Source: Sphingomonas sp.
GTDB taxonomy: Bacteria > Pseudomonadota > Alphaproteobacteria > Sphingomonadales > Sphingomonadaceae
Assembly (NCBI GenBank): GCA_017418975.1
Contig: JAFOMG010000012.1
Coordinates: forward strand, 124,001 to 188,000
Direction of reading: 5' to 3'
DNA length: 64,000 nucleotides
Numbering within the stretch: the stretch's first letter is position 1; each line of letters starts with the position of its first letter. Under the pieces are notes generated by a model that ran no database searches, had not been told where the DNA came from, and was given only the letters and a program-made list of their open reading frames with translations. This document shows, piece after piece, positions 42,056 to 50,808 of this stretch. The position numbers were made by a program, and so were the translations under genes.

Positions 42056-43777
42056 TCACATCTCCTGGACAGCCTCGACGCCCATGATGCGGAGGCCGTT
42101 ACGTACAATCTGCCCAATCGAACGCGCCAAATAAAGCCGTGCACATGTCAACGCCGGCTGGTCGGGAATCAGGAAGCGGCGGCTCGCATCGTCCTTGCCC
42201 AGGTTCCACAGGCTATGGAGCTCAGCCGCCAAATCATAGAGATAAAAGGCAATTCGATGCGGCTCACGCGCCGATGCCGCTGCCTCGACGATCCGCGGGA
42301 ACTGCGCGGCGGCCTGAACCAGCCGCAGCTCCTGTGTATCAAGCAGAGACAGATCCGCATCGGCACAGGCGATCCCCGCCTCCGCGGTGCGCCGCTGGAG
42401 CGACGCGACACGGGCGTGCGCATATTGGACGTAGAAGACCGGATTGTCCTTCGATGCCTCGACCACCTTGGCGAAATCGAAGTCCATCTGGGCGTCCGCC
42501 TTGCGGGTCAGCATGGTGAAGCGGACCACATCCTTGCCGACTTCGTTCACCACATCGGCGAGCGTGACGAAGTTGCCGGCGCGCTTCGACATCTTCACCG
42601 GCTCGCCGTCGCGCAGCAGCCGGACCATCTGGACCAGCTTGACGTCGAACTTGGTCTCGCCGCCGGTCAGCGCCTGCACCGCGGCGACGATGCGCTTGAC
42701 GGTGCCCGCATGATCGGCGCCCCAGATGTCGATCAGCTGGTCGGCCGACTGCGCCTTCTGGAAGTGATAGGCGAGATCGGCGCCGAAATAGGTCCAGGCG
42801 CCGTTCGACTTCTTGATCGGGCGATCCTGATCATCCCCGAATTGCGTCGAGCGGAACAGCGGCAGCTCGACCGGCTCCCAATCTTCCGGCGTCTCGCCCT
42901 TGGGCGCCTCGAGCACGCCGTCATAGACGAAGCCGCGCTCGCGCAGCCACGCCTCGGCCTGCTCGGGCTTGCCGACGGCCTGCAGCTCGGCCTCGGACGA
43001 GAACAGGTCGTGATGGATGCCGAGCAACGCCAGATCGGCACGGATCATGTCCATCATCGCGGCGACAGCGGTCTTGCGGAAGAGCACGAGCCATTCGCTC
43101 TCCGGCGCGCCGACATATTTGTCGCCGAACTCCGCCGCGAGCTTCGCGCCGACCGGCTTCAGATATTCGCCCGGATAGAGCCCCTCGGGAATCTCGATCG
43201 TCTCGCCCAGCGCTTCCCGGTAGCGAAGGTGCGCCGAGCGGGCGAGCACATCGACCTGGCCGCCCGCGTCGTTGACATAATATTCGCGGATCACCTTGTG
43301 CCCGGCGAATTCGAGCAGCGAGGCGAGCGCATCGCCCACCACCGCGCCCCGGCAATGGCCCATGTGCATCGGGCCGGTCGGGTTGGCCGAGACATATTCG
43401 ACGTTCACGGTCGTGCCCGCGCCCACGGCGGAGCGGCCATAATCGTCCCCGGCATCGAGGATCGCCACCAGCTCGCCGCGCCAAGTCGCGTCGGTGAGCG
43501 TCAGGTTGATGAAGCCCGGGCCCGCGATCGAGACCGTGGCGACTTCGTCCAGCTTCTCCAGCTCCGCGCCGATCTTCTCGGCCAGCGCGCGCGGATTGGT
43601 CCCAGCCGGCTTGGCGAGCACCATCGCGGCGTTGGTGGCCAGGTCCCCGTGCGAGGGGTCGCGCGGCGGCTCGACGGTGACCGCACGTCGCTCCAGCCCC
43701 GCAGGCAGGTCACCGGCGAGGACGAGCGCATCCAGGGCAAGGTTCAGATGCGCGGCGAAGCGTGCGTAGAGCGTCAT
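42056..43777 (-). CDS. argS: Arginyl-tRNA synthetase
   Basis: The 573-residue class I synthetase has the N-terminal Add-1 domain, the HIGH-like motif in NPTGPMHMGHCRGAVVGD (about 131-148), a KMSKR motif in VKMSKRAGNF (near 390) and the DALR anticodon-binding domain at the end (FYLYDLAAELHSLWN, LARSIGQIVRNGLRIMGV). It charges tRNA-Arg. It is first in a run of genes leading to SPOR, nagZ, scpAB and tatABC. ATG is the start. Confidence 0.97.
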   Translation of the reverse strand: MTLYARFAAHLNLALDALVLAGDLPAGLERRAVTVEPPRDPSHGDLATNAAMVLAKPAGTNPRALAEKIGAELEKLDEVATVSIAGPGFINLTLTDATWRGELVAILDAGDDYGRSAVGAGTTVNVEYVSANPTGPMHMGHCRGAVVGDALASLLEFAGHKVIREYYVNDAGGQVDVLARSAHLRYREALGETIEIPEGLYPGEYLKPVGAKLAAEFGDKYVGAPESEWLVLFRKTAVAAMMDMIRADLALLGIHHDLFSSEAELQAVGKPEQAEAWLRERGFVYDGVLEAPKGETPEDWEPVELPLFRSTQFGDDQDRPIKKSNGAWTYFGADLAYHFQKAQSADQLIDIWGADHAGTVKRIVAAVQALTGGETKFDVKLVQMVRLLRDGEPVKMSKRAGNFVTLADVVNEVGKDVVRFTMLTRKADAQMDFDFAKVVEASKDNPVFYVQYAHARVASLQRRTAEAGIACADADLSLLDTQELRLVQAAAQFPRIVEAAASAREPHRIAFYLYDLAAELHSLWNLGKDDASRRFLIPDQPALTCARLYLARSIGQIVRNGLRIMGVEAVQEM

Positions 43778-43955
43778 TCACGGTTCCAGTGGTTGCGGAA
43801 GCGCGCGCCTTAGCGGATGCGGCCGAAACTGCACAGCCCCCGGCCGAACTTCGCCATCCGGGCGTCATGGCGCGGCGCGTGTTGACGGACCTTGCCGCGA
43901 CCCGCCAAATGGGTTGCTTTGCCGGAACCGGCGATCGGAAGGGACACAAGACAAG

Positions 43956-44609
43956 GTGGCGGAGGCAGCTGCGGGCAGGAAACGTCGGACACAGGCGGAG
44001 CGTACCGCGGAAACGCGGGAGGCACTGCTCGATGCAGCGATCCGGCTGCTCTATCGTAAGGGCTATGCCGGCACCTCGACCGAGGCGATCGCCGAAGAGG
44101 CCGGCGTCACCCGCGGCGCGCTGCATCACCATTTCGGCACGCGCGTGCAGCTGATGGCCGATGTGATCGGCAGCGTCTACGAGCGCGAGAAGCGCGCCTA
44201 TGAACGGATCGCGGCCGATACCGGCCGCGGCGCGCGCCTCGCCGACTGGCCGGAAATGCTCTGGGAGGTGTTGAGCCGCCCCTCCGGGCTCGCCGTGCTC
44301 GAGATACTCCAGGCGTCGCGCAGCGATCCCGAACTGGCCGCGCTCGTCGCGCCGATGCAGGCGAGAGTGGAGCAGATGTCGCTCGAGACGATCAAGCAGC
44401 AGTTCGGCAGCGGCGAGGATAGCGAAATGCTCGCCGGAATCCGCCTGTTCGTCTGGGCCGTGCGCGGCCTGTCGATCGCGCAGGTTCTTGCCCCGGACCC
44501 CGCGGACATGCGGCGCTCGGTCGATTTCCTGCGCCTGCTGGTCGAAGGCGCAACGAACGCGGGCGTCATCGACTCCCGCGGGCGCCCGATCGTCCCGCCG
44601 GCCGGCTGA
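43956..44609 (+). CDS. TetR-family transcriptional regulator
   Basis: The 217-residue protein has the TetR helix-turn-helix at about 17-60 (TREALLDAAIRLLYRKGYAG, EEAGVTRGALHHHFGTRVQL). The ligand domain is generic. I use a GTG at 43956 (VAEAAAGRKRRTQ), since the in-frame upstream codon is a TTG with no ribosome-binding site. It is divergent from argS and has no obvious target next to it; the nearest candidates are the secreted esterase and acyltransferase genes downstream on the opposite strand. The operator-like dyad at 46294 might be its site. Confidence 0.84.
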   Translation: MAEAAAGRKRRTQAERTAETREALLDAAIRLLYRKGYAGTSTEAIAEEAGVTRGALHHHFGTRVQLMADVIGSVYEREKRAYERIAADTGRGARLADWPEMLWEVLSRPSGLAVLEILQASRSDPELAALVAPMQARVEQMSLETIKQQFGSGEDSEMLAGIRLFVWAVRGLSIAQVLAPDPADMRRSVDFLRLLVEGATNAGVIDSRGRPIVPPAG

Positions 44610-44613
44610 CCGA

Positions 44614-45030
44614 TCAGGGAACCGGCTGCCCTTCCCGGCAGACCGCGGCGATATTGCCGAAGTCCTTCGTCCCGTCATCGGTTGCGAGCATCTTGAGATG
44701 CCCGAGCCAAACGAACCGCCGGAACACCGGATCCCGCGCGGTCCGCTTCTCGCCACAGGCGATCTGCGGCGCGTCCCGCCGGACGACGACATCGCGCAGT
44801 TCGGCGCGCGGATCCTCCATCGACGCCAGGATCGCGGTTTCCACTGCCGGCCGCGGCTGCGGCGCCGGCGCAGCGGATTCGGCGATGGGCGCCGGCACCG
44901 GTTCGGCTTCGACCGGCCGCACCACGACCGCACCGGCATCGGCTGCGACGGGAGCGCTCCGTGGCCAGGCGAAGAAGGCGATGCCCGCCGCCACGACCAG
45001 AATCGCGATGATGCCGTAGGTACGAACCAT
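44614..45030 (-). CDS. Hypothetical membrane-anchored protein
   Basis: The 138-residue protein has an N-terminal membrane segment (about 5-22: YGIIAILVVAAGIAFFAW), a Pro/Ala/Glu-rich spacer (about 25-62) and a C-terminal domain with two cysteines (IACGEK and AAVCREGQP). I recognise no family. It is convergent with the TetR gene, ending 4 bp away, and follows the secreted esterase gene region upstream. A role in the envelope is likely from topology only. Confidence 0.65.
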   Translation of the reverse strand: MVRTYGIIAILVVAAGIAFFAWPRSAPVAADAGAVVVRPVEAEPVPAPIAESAAPAPQPRPAVETAILASMEDPRAELRDVVVRRDAPQIACGEKRTARDPVFRRFVWLGHLKMLATDDGTKDFGNIAAVCREGQPVP

Positions 45031-45109
45031 GTTCCTGCTTTCCGTGGATAAGGGTTGGCCGCGCGCCGCCCGGACCGCGGCGCGCGACCAGAAGCTCAGA
45101 GCCGGAAGC

Positions 45110-46081
45110 TCAAGGGATGTTGGAGATCCGCCCGGTCCAGGCGTTCGCGGTGAAGAACTCGCCGGTCCCGTTCTTGAACGCGGCGCCGGCGACGGCATCG
45201 CCCTTCAGCTGCCAGGCGAGCCAGGCGGTCGGGAAGCCGAGATAGCCATAGACCCCGTTAGCGCAGGCCTTGAGGAAGCCGAGCGCGCCGCAGCCCGGCG
45301 TGCCGGTGACGTCATTGTGGTTGGCGCCCTTCAGCAGGCCCTTGGCCTTGAGCATCGTGCCCGGCGTGGCGTTGTAATAGGCGGTCTGCGAGTTGAGCTG
45401 GGTGCCGCCGCTCTGCGTGTCCGGCGCGATCAGGCTGTCCGCCGTGCCGCTCACATAGAAGATCGATCCCGAGCCACCGGTCAGCGTCGGCGTGAGCAGG
45501 CAATTGTCGGCCGGATTGCACCAATTCTGGTTCGGCAGCTCGAATGTCACCGTGGTGGTGATCACGCCGTTCGAGTGGAACATCGCATTGGCGGCGCCCG
45601 AAGCGCCCTGCGAATGGCCCGCCGCCCCGACATGGGCGAAATCGACGCGGTGATAGAAGGGGCTGGACGGGTTCGCTTCCTCGGCCCGCATATAGGCCAG
45701 CGAATCCAGCACGGTGTTGCCATAGCCGGTCTGCTGGTCGCGCGTGGCCACGACGATGAAGCCCCAGCTGGCGAGGTGCTTCAGCCAGTTGGTGTAATTG
45801 TCCGGCGTGGAGCCGGTGCCATTCGCCCATACCACCAGCGGCAGGCGGGTGTTCAGCGACGCGATGTTGGACGGATAGAAGACATCGCACTGATTGCCCT
45901 TGGAATCACAGGCCGCGGCGGAGCGGGTCGTGGTCGTCGCATAGCTGCCATTGGCATAATATTGCGTCTCCACCGGGCCGGTCGGCGCGTTGGGAACGGA
46001 CTGGGCATACGCCGGCAGGGCGGCGGCGAGAGCGATACTGGAAACCAATGTGGTGAAAATCGCCCGAGATATTGTCTTCAT
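45110..46081 (-). CDS. Secreted alpha/beta hydrolase (cutinase/chlorophyllase-like)
   Basis: The 323-residue protein has a signal peptide (cleavage expected after AYA-Q, about 26-27). The catalytic triad is S157 in GHSQG, D215 in SGTADSL and H255 in GANHND, the layout of the dienelactone-hydrolase, chlorophyllase and cutinase fold. Six cysteines (59, 65, 188, 194, 264, 273) could form three disulfides, fitting an extracellular enzyme. It probably hydrolyses an ester or polyester; the substrate is not shown by sequence. An ATTTACAT/ATGTAAAT dyad lies about 212 bp upstream. Confidence 0.86.
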   Translation of the reverse strand: MKTISRAIFTTLVSSIALAAALPAYAQSVPNAPTGPVETQYYANGSYATTTTRSAAACDSKGNQCDVFYPSNIASLNTRLPLVVWANGTGSTPDNYTNWLKHLASWGFIVVATRDQQTGYGNTVLDSLAYMRAEEANPSSPFYHRVDFAHVGAAGHSQGASGAANAMFHSNGVITTTVTFELPNQNWCNPADNCLLTPTLTGGSGSIFYVSGTADSLIAPDTQSGGTQLNSQTAYYNATPGTMLKAKGLLKGANHNDVTGTPGCGALGFLKACANGVYGYLGFPTAWLAWQLKGDAVAGAAFKNGTGEFFTANAWTGRISNIP

Positions 46082-46293
46082 CTGCCTCTCCTTGCGCTTA
46101 TCGATTTTCTCCTTCGAACCGCATCGGTGACCCCGAATCGATCGAGGCCGGCCGAGCGGTTCGGCCGCGCGGAGTGGCGAGCGGGAAGTCCGGCTGGTTG
46201 TCGTGCACGCCGCACCGCGCCCATCGGGCAATCGATGCGCAACTGTTCCTCCCCGATCGCCGGTCTTCGCCGGTAGCGGCAGCCTAGGCGCAC

Positions 46294-46323
46294 ATTTACA
46301 TGCAATCAAGAACGTATGTAAAT
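46294..46323. promoter_or_regulatory. Operator-like inverted repeat ATTTACAT...ATGTAAAT
   Basis: Perfect 8-bp arms ATTTACAT (46294-46301) and ATGTAAAT (46316-46323) are 14 nt apart in an AT-rich island between the acyltransferase stop and the esterase start. The dimension suits a TetR- or LysR-type regulator binding upstream of the esterase. Confidence 0.5.
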
Positions 46324-46359
46324 TACGGAAGCACGCCCCCGGGCGTGCGGGCGACCGCT

Positions 46360-47463
46360 CTATTCGGCTATGGCCGCACGCGGCTTGGCCGGATTGACGC
46401 CGTTGAGCAGCATCGCCGCGAAGGGGACGCGCGTGACGATCAGGCGATGCACCAGATAGGAGAGCCAGCCCGACAATCCCACGAGCAGCAGATAGGAGAC
46501 ATAGGGATTGAGCCGCAGCGGATCGAGCAACGGGTCGAGCGCGAGGATGATCGGAAAATGCACCATGTAGATGGTGAAGGCCGCGTCCGATATCCGCCGG
46601 AACAGCGGCGGCGTTCCGCGCATCGCGATCGCCGACCGCAGGATCAGCACGGTGACCGCCGGCGGACACAGGCAGGAGGTCACCACGTTCAGCAGGCTGG
46701 CCGGCCCGTCGAAAAGGCCCTTCCCGCCCCCCGGCAGCAGCCGCGAGGCCAGGCAGAGCGCGAACACCATCGCCAGCACCGTGAAGGCGGGGCCGGTGCG
46801 CGCGGTCATGTGGCGGAATAATGCCGGCGAACCCGCCAGGATCACGCCGAACGCGTAGAGCGGCGCATAGCCCAGTATCTGATGGGCCGCCCAGACCGGC
46901 TCGGCGAGCATGCCGGCCATGCTCGCCAGCCGCGCGACGAGCAGGACGCTCATTGCCGCCACCACGCCCACGGCCAGGATGATCAGCGTCACCGAGGGGC
47001 GATCGCGCTCCACCCATCGATCGATGCGAGCGAAGATCGCATGCGCCCGGTCCGCACGGAAGAGCCAGAAGGTGATCGGAGCATAGGCCAGCAGGTCGAC
47101 CAGGAACCAGAAATGCCACCAGCCGAGTTCCGGCAACGCCGGCATCATGGTGCCGAACGCATGCCAGCTCGCACAGGCGCTCATCAACGGGGCCAGCACG
47201 AACAGCCCGAAGAGCATCGGGATGCCGATCTGGAAGCTGCGGCGCGCCAGCCAGGGATCGGCCCCGCGCTTGGCGATGGCGAGCAGGCTGAGCAGCCCGG
47301 CAACCGCGAAGAAAGTGCCCATGCGGAAATTGGAGGAGGTCTTGGCGATCAGCACGAAGACGGGCCGGTCGATCTCCTGCACGGTCGTGGCGTGCAGGAA
47401 GATCCCGGCAAGCATCAGCAGCGCGCGCCAGTTGTCCAAACCGGCAATCCGCTCGCCTCGCAA
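46360..47463 (-). CDS. Acyltransferase-3 family membrane protein
   Basis: The 367-residue protein has about ten membrane segments and the acyltransferase-3 fold. LDNWRALLMLAGIFLHATT at the start carries the catalytic histidine, and WWHFWFLVDLLAYA and MVHFPIILALDPLL are typical later motifs. Members O-acetylate or O-succinylate surface glycans and glucans (OpgC, OafA). The start is TTG 47463 with AGGGGGC just upstream, since no ATG fits. The next gene upstream encodes an SGNH hydrolase, a frequent functional partner of such acyltransferases. The pair may modify an extracellular polysaccharide. Confidence 0.85.
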   Translation of the reverse strand: MRGERIAGLDNWRALLMLAGIFLHATTVQEIDRPVFVLIAKTSSNFRMGTFFAVAGLLSLLAIAKRGADPWLARRSFQIGIPMLFGLFVLAPLMSACASWHAFGTMMPALPELGWWHFWFLVDLLAYAPITFWLFRADRAHAIFARIDRWVERDRPSVTLIILAVGVVAAMSVLLVARLASMAGMLAEPVWAAHQILGYAPLYAFGVILAGSPALFRHMTARTGPAFTVLAMVFALCLASRLLPGGGKGLFDGPASLLNVVTSCLCPPAVTVLILRSAIAMRGTPPLFRRISDAAFTIYMVHFPIILALDPLLDPLRLNPYVSYLLLVGLSGWLSYLVHRLIVTRVPFAAMLLNGVNPAKPRAAIAE

Positions 47464-47593
47464 ATTCGCCCCCTGAGCAACTACGGGTGCAGTTGACTGG
47501 GGCTTAATCTAGATCAAATTGCTTAATCAGCCGTTCCTTGCAGCGTCGAAACGGTATGAATTCTGCCGTAACCTTCCCGGCATCTACCACGAT

Positions 47594-48328
47594 TCACGCT
47601 CCCCTCTGGGGGACTTCAGAATGGCATCGCTGCAGGACGCGCTGCGGCAGGTTCTCGTCCAGAGCGCGGCGCAGCGCGATCGTCCAGCGCCGATAGCCTT
47701 CGTCGTTCAGGTGCAGCCCGTCCTCATTATAGAAGGGCCCCGGCCGCCCGTTCAGAAGCAGCAGCGACACGATATCGACATAGGTGACGTCCGGCCGCTG
47801 CCCGGCGATCGTCCGCGCGACCAGATTATAGCGGTCCTGCTGGTCGCGCCGGTCCCAGCGGGTGGGGCTGGGCTTCAGCGAGATGACGAATACCGGCGTC
47901 TGGCCGAACAGGCGCGCCTTGATGGCAAGGAACTCGCGCAGGTCCGCCACGGTCTCGTCCACCGAACGGCCGAAGGCGAGATCATTGTCGCCGGCATAAT
48001 AGACGATCGCCTGGGGAGCACGCTTGGCCTGATCATGCGCGATGTGGAGGTTGATCTCCGCCATGGTCGCGCCGCCCATGCCGCGATTCTGCGCGATCCA
48101 GGGCTTGAGATCGTCCTGGAGGGAGGACCAGCGGCTCATCGTCGAGCTGCCGACGAACCACAGCACGCACGCACCCTCGCGATTGGAGGCGCCGGGCAGG
48201 GGCTGGCGCGCCAGGACCCATTGCCACCCGCCGAAGATCGCCGTGAACACGGCAAGCGCAAGGGCGCATTTGCCGAGCGTGGCAAGCGCGATGCCGAGCG
48301 GAGTTGACGGTCCAGGTGACGACGGCAC
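47594..48328 (-). CDS. SGNH/GDSL hydrolase, membrane-anchored
   Basis: The 244-residue protein has an N-terminal membrane anchor (about 13-35) and an SGNH domain: serine in FVGSSTMSRW (about 58-67), glycine in NRGMGGATM, asparagine in YAGDNDLAFG (about 111-120) and the Asp-His dyad in NEDGLHLNDEGY (about 208-219). These enzymes are esterases or glycan O-acyltransferases. It begins with GTG. It lies about 130 bp upstream of the acyltransferase-3 gene on the same strand, which supports a joint role in O-acylation of a surface glycan. Confidence 0.84.
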   Translation of the reverse strand: MPSSPGPSTPLGIALATLGKCALALAVFTAIFGGWQWVLARQPLPGASNREGACVLWFVGSSTMSRWSSLQDDLKPWIAQNRGMGGATMAEINLHIAHDQAKRAPQAIVYYAGDNDLAFGRSVDETVADLREFLAIKARLFGQTPVFVISLKPSPTRWDRRDQQDRYNLVARTIAGQRPDVTYVDIVSLLLLNGRPGPFYNEDGLHLNDEGYRRWTIALRRALDENLPQRVLQRCHSEVPQRGA

Positions 48329-48467
48329 GTTCGGTCCTCAACGCTTGATCGGCCCATATTGCGGCACGAAGGTTAAAGCCGGGTTTTCCGGTAGGGTCGC
48401 AATATCAAGACTTTATCCGACCGCTCACCGTCATGGGAGCAATGATCCCGGATGTCGGACCGACGCC

Positions 48468-49580
48468 TCACGCCGCCCGGCCGCGGCGTGCCGGGAATTC
48501 GCGCTGCACCATGCGACCGCCGAACTGCAGCGCGTGCTGGAGAAACAGCAGGTGGAGCTGGGTGCGCTCCTCGCCCGGATCGGGATGCGGCTCGCCGCTG
48601 GACCCCGGGCGGCGATGCTCGCGATAGCGGTCGAGCAGCATTTCGAACTCGCGATCGGAGAGCAGCCACACCGACAGCTGGCCGCGCGTCGAGACGACAT
48701 CCTGGAACATGACCTTGTCGCTCGCCTCGAGCAGCTCGATCGCGTTGCGGCGGTGCGCGCGGTTGCGCCAGAAGCTCCAGTTGCGGACCACGGCCCGCTT
48801 CTCGCGCATCTCCAGGATCAACTGCTCGGTGAGGCGATCATAGGCTAGGCGCTTCTCCACCACCCGTTGAGCGAGAATTTGGGCACTGCGCTCCGCGCTG
48901 TCGGCGACCCGCTCGCACATGAAGACTCCCCCGATTTGCGGGCCGAAATCATGCTCGTCGATGAGCACCGGCATCGCGCGGGGCAAGCCGTGGCGCGCAA
49001 GCGCGTCGGCAACGCCTTGATGGACCCGCAGATAGAGCCACCACAGGGCGATGACGAAACCGGCATAGTCGCGCGGCAATGCGCCGCTCGGAACGGTATG
49101 CCGATCCGGATAGGCGCGGATCGCACCGTCGAGCAGCACGAGGCCGCGGCATTCGAGCGGCGTCTCGATCTCGGCGAAGCAGCCCTGCCAGGGCGTGGGA
49201 TAGCCTTTGCAGGCGTCCAGCAGCGTCTCGCGGCTGGCGGTGGAAAAGGCAAAGCTGTCATCGTCATAGAGTGAGACTTCGAAGCCCGGCCCCTCGCCTT
49301 CCCAATGGCCGGTCAGATCGATGCCCAGTGCGGTACAGCGACTGCCCTTGCGGTCCATCGCAAGGATATCGGCATGAACGCGTTCCCAGCCGACGATCTC
49401 GACGCCCTCGCGCACGCTTGCACGGCAGAGCGGGGCGAATGCCGAGGGATGCTCCTCCAGCAGCGCGGAGAGCTCGGCTTCGAGCGCGGCGAAATCCAGC
49501 GCGCGGATCAATCCCGCAAAATAGCGGTCGAGCGCGCGCCTGCCCGTACCAGTCGAGAGAATCTGTTCCAGTTCGGTCAT
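48468..49580 (-). CDS. Hypothetical cytoplasmic protein, 370 residues
   Basis: The protein has no signal or membrane segment. It starts MTELEQILSTGTGRRALDRY. The central part includes DGAIRAYPDRHTVPSGALPRD, VHQGVADALARHGLPRAMPV and LIDEHDFGPQIGGVFM, and the later part has RNWSFWRNRAHRRNAIELLE. I do not recognise the family and see no catalytic motif. Codon use matches neighbouring genes. It stands alone, 65 bp downstream of the DUF1501 gene region and upstream of the SGNH gene, all on one strand. Confidence 0.72.
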   Translation of the reverse strand: MTELEQILSTGTGRRALDRYFAGLIRALDFAALEAELSALLEEHPSAFAPLCRASVREGVEIVGWERVHADILAMDRKGSRCTALGIDLTGHWEGEGPGFEVSLYDDDSFAFSTASRETLLDACKGYPTPWQGCFAEIETPLECRGLVLLDGAIRAYPDRHTVPSGALPRDYAGFVIALWWLYLRVHQGVADALARHGLPRAMPVLIDEHDFGPQIGGVFMCERVADSAERSAQILAQRVVEKRLAYDRLTEQLILEMREKRAVVRNWSFWRNRAHRRNAIELLEASDKVMFQDVVSTRGQLSVWLLSDREFEMLLDRYREHRRPGSSGEPHPDPGEERTQLHLLFLQHALQFGGRMVQREFPARRGRAA

Positions 49581-49645
49581 GCCGCCCGCGCCTCGCTGCC
49601 GGAAATCCGGGCGAGCGATAGCGCGGATGGCTTAATGCCCGGTTG

Positions 49646-50803
49646 TCAGGCGCGGACCAGATCCCGGAGCGGTTGGGCCGCCTGCACGTCGGGGAACAGC
49701 TTTCGCACCGTGGCCTGGGGGCTGAGATCGAAATGCGCCGAGAGCGTCGAGCCGATCACCGCATCGAGCCCGGTAGTGGGCTTGAGGTCGCGATTCTCGT
49801 AGAGCGCCGCGTCGGCGAGGCCCGGCCAGTCGGCGACCACACGCCCGCCGTTCACCGCGCCCCCCATCAGCATCGCGACCGATCCGGTGCCGTGATCGGT
49901 TCCCTGCGTGCCGTTGACCTTCACCGTGCGCCCGAACTCGGTGGCGACGAGCACCACCGTGTTGCTCCACAGCGGCCCCAGCCCCTTCTGCAGCGCGCCG
50001 ATCATCTGGTCGAGCCCGTTGAGCTGGCCCGCCAACCGCCCGCGCTGGCCGGCATGCGTGTCCCAGCCGCCGGTCTCGATCATCGCGATCCGCGAGCCGT
50101 TCTCGGCCGACAGCATCTTGGCGGCGAGATCGCCCGTGGCCGCCGCGTTGCGGCCATTGTCCGATGCGAGATCGCTGGTGAGCATCTTGGTCGCGGTCGC
50201 CTGTTCCCAGATGCCATGGAGCTGCGCGTCGCCCTGATACATCTGGGTGACGCGCATCAGCAGGTCGTCCGAGGCGTCGGGCAGTGCCGAAGGGGCGTAG
50301 CTCGCCACTTCCACCGGCCCGCGCAGCGCCAGCGGCACCGTCGCGGCAAGCGCGATCGCCTTGTCGTCGGCGGGCAGCAGGGTGAGCAGCCGGTTCAGCC
50401 AGCCGTCCTTGAGCTGATAGGCCGAGGTGCCACCGGTCTCCAGCACGTTCTGCCCGTCGAAGTGCGAGCGGTCGCGATAGGGCGAGGCGACGGCATGCAG
50501 AAACAACGCCTGCTTGGCGCCGTAAAGGCCATGGACGTTCTTGAGCGCCGGATGGAGCGCGAACATCGAGTCGAGCTTCGGTGCCGAGGCGAAGTCCTCG
50601 GCGAGCTGGCCGCGCTGGCTCGCATAGGCGGGATCGCCCACCGGCGCGACGGTATGCAGTCCGTCGGCGGCACCGCGCTGGATGATGAAGACGAAGCGCC
50701 GCTCGGTCGCCGCGCGGGCAAAGGCCATGCGGGCGCCGAAGGTGGATGCGAAGACGGCCGAGGCGCCAAGGGCGACGAAGCGGCGGCGGGAAAATGCGGT
50801 CAT
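49646..50803 (-). CDS. DUF1501 protein with twin-arginine signal
   Basis: The 385-residue protein has a Tat signal with SRRRFVALGASAVFAS (about 5-20). The mature part is of the DUF1501 family, related to the sulfatase/alkaline phosphatase superfamily: RRFVFIIQRGAADGLHTVAP, SHFDGQNVLETGG, MIETGGWDTHAGQRG and VATEFGRTVKVNGTQGTDHG are typical. It ends 5 bp from the start of the DUF1800 gene upstream. DUF1501 and DUF1800 genes are commonly paired in bacteria; the role of the pair is not established. Export depends on the TatABC system found at 36989-38594. Confidence 0.88.
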   Translation of the reverse strand: MTAFSRRRFVALGASAVFASTFGARMAFARAATERRFVFIIQRGAADGLHTVAPVGDPAYASQRGQLAEDFASAPKLDSMFALHPALKNVHGLYGAKQALFLHAVASPYRDRSHFDGQNVLETGGTSAYQLKDGWLNRLLTLLPADDKAIALAATVPLALRGPVEVASYAPSALPDASDDLLMRVTQMYQGDAQLHGIWEQATATKMLTSDLASDNGRNAAATGDLAAKMLSAENGSRIAMIETGGWDTHAGQRGRLAGQLNGLDQMIGALQKGLGPLWSNTVVLVATEFGRTVKVNGTQGTDHGTGSVAMLMGGAVNGGRVVADWPGLADAALYENRDLKPTTGLDAVIGSTLSAHFDLSPQATVRKLFPDVQAAQPLRDLVRA

Positions 50804-50808
50804 CGGGC

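Noticed and set aside
45110..46081. Calling the secreted hydrolase a plastic-degrading PETase
   Set aside because: Only the triad and fold class are visible. Substrate cannot be inferred, and the GHSQG nucleophile motif is shared by many esterases.
45110..47119. Long minus-strand frame joining the esterase and acyltransferase regions
   Set aside because: The esterase has its own signal peptide and ATG at 46081; upstream residues are an off-frame reading of the acyltransferase gene.
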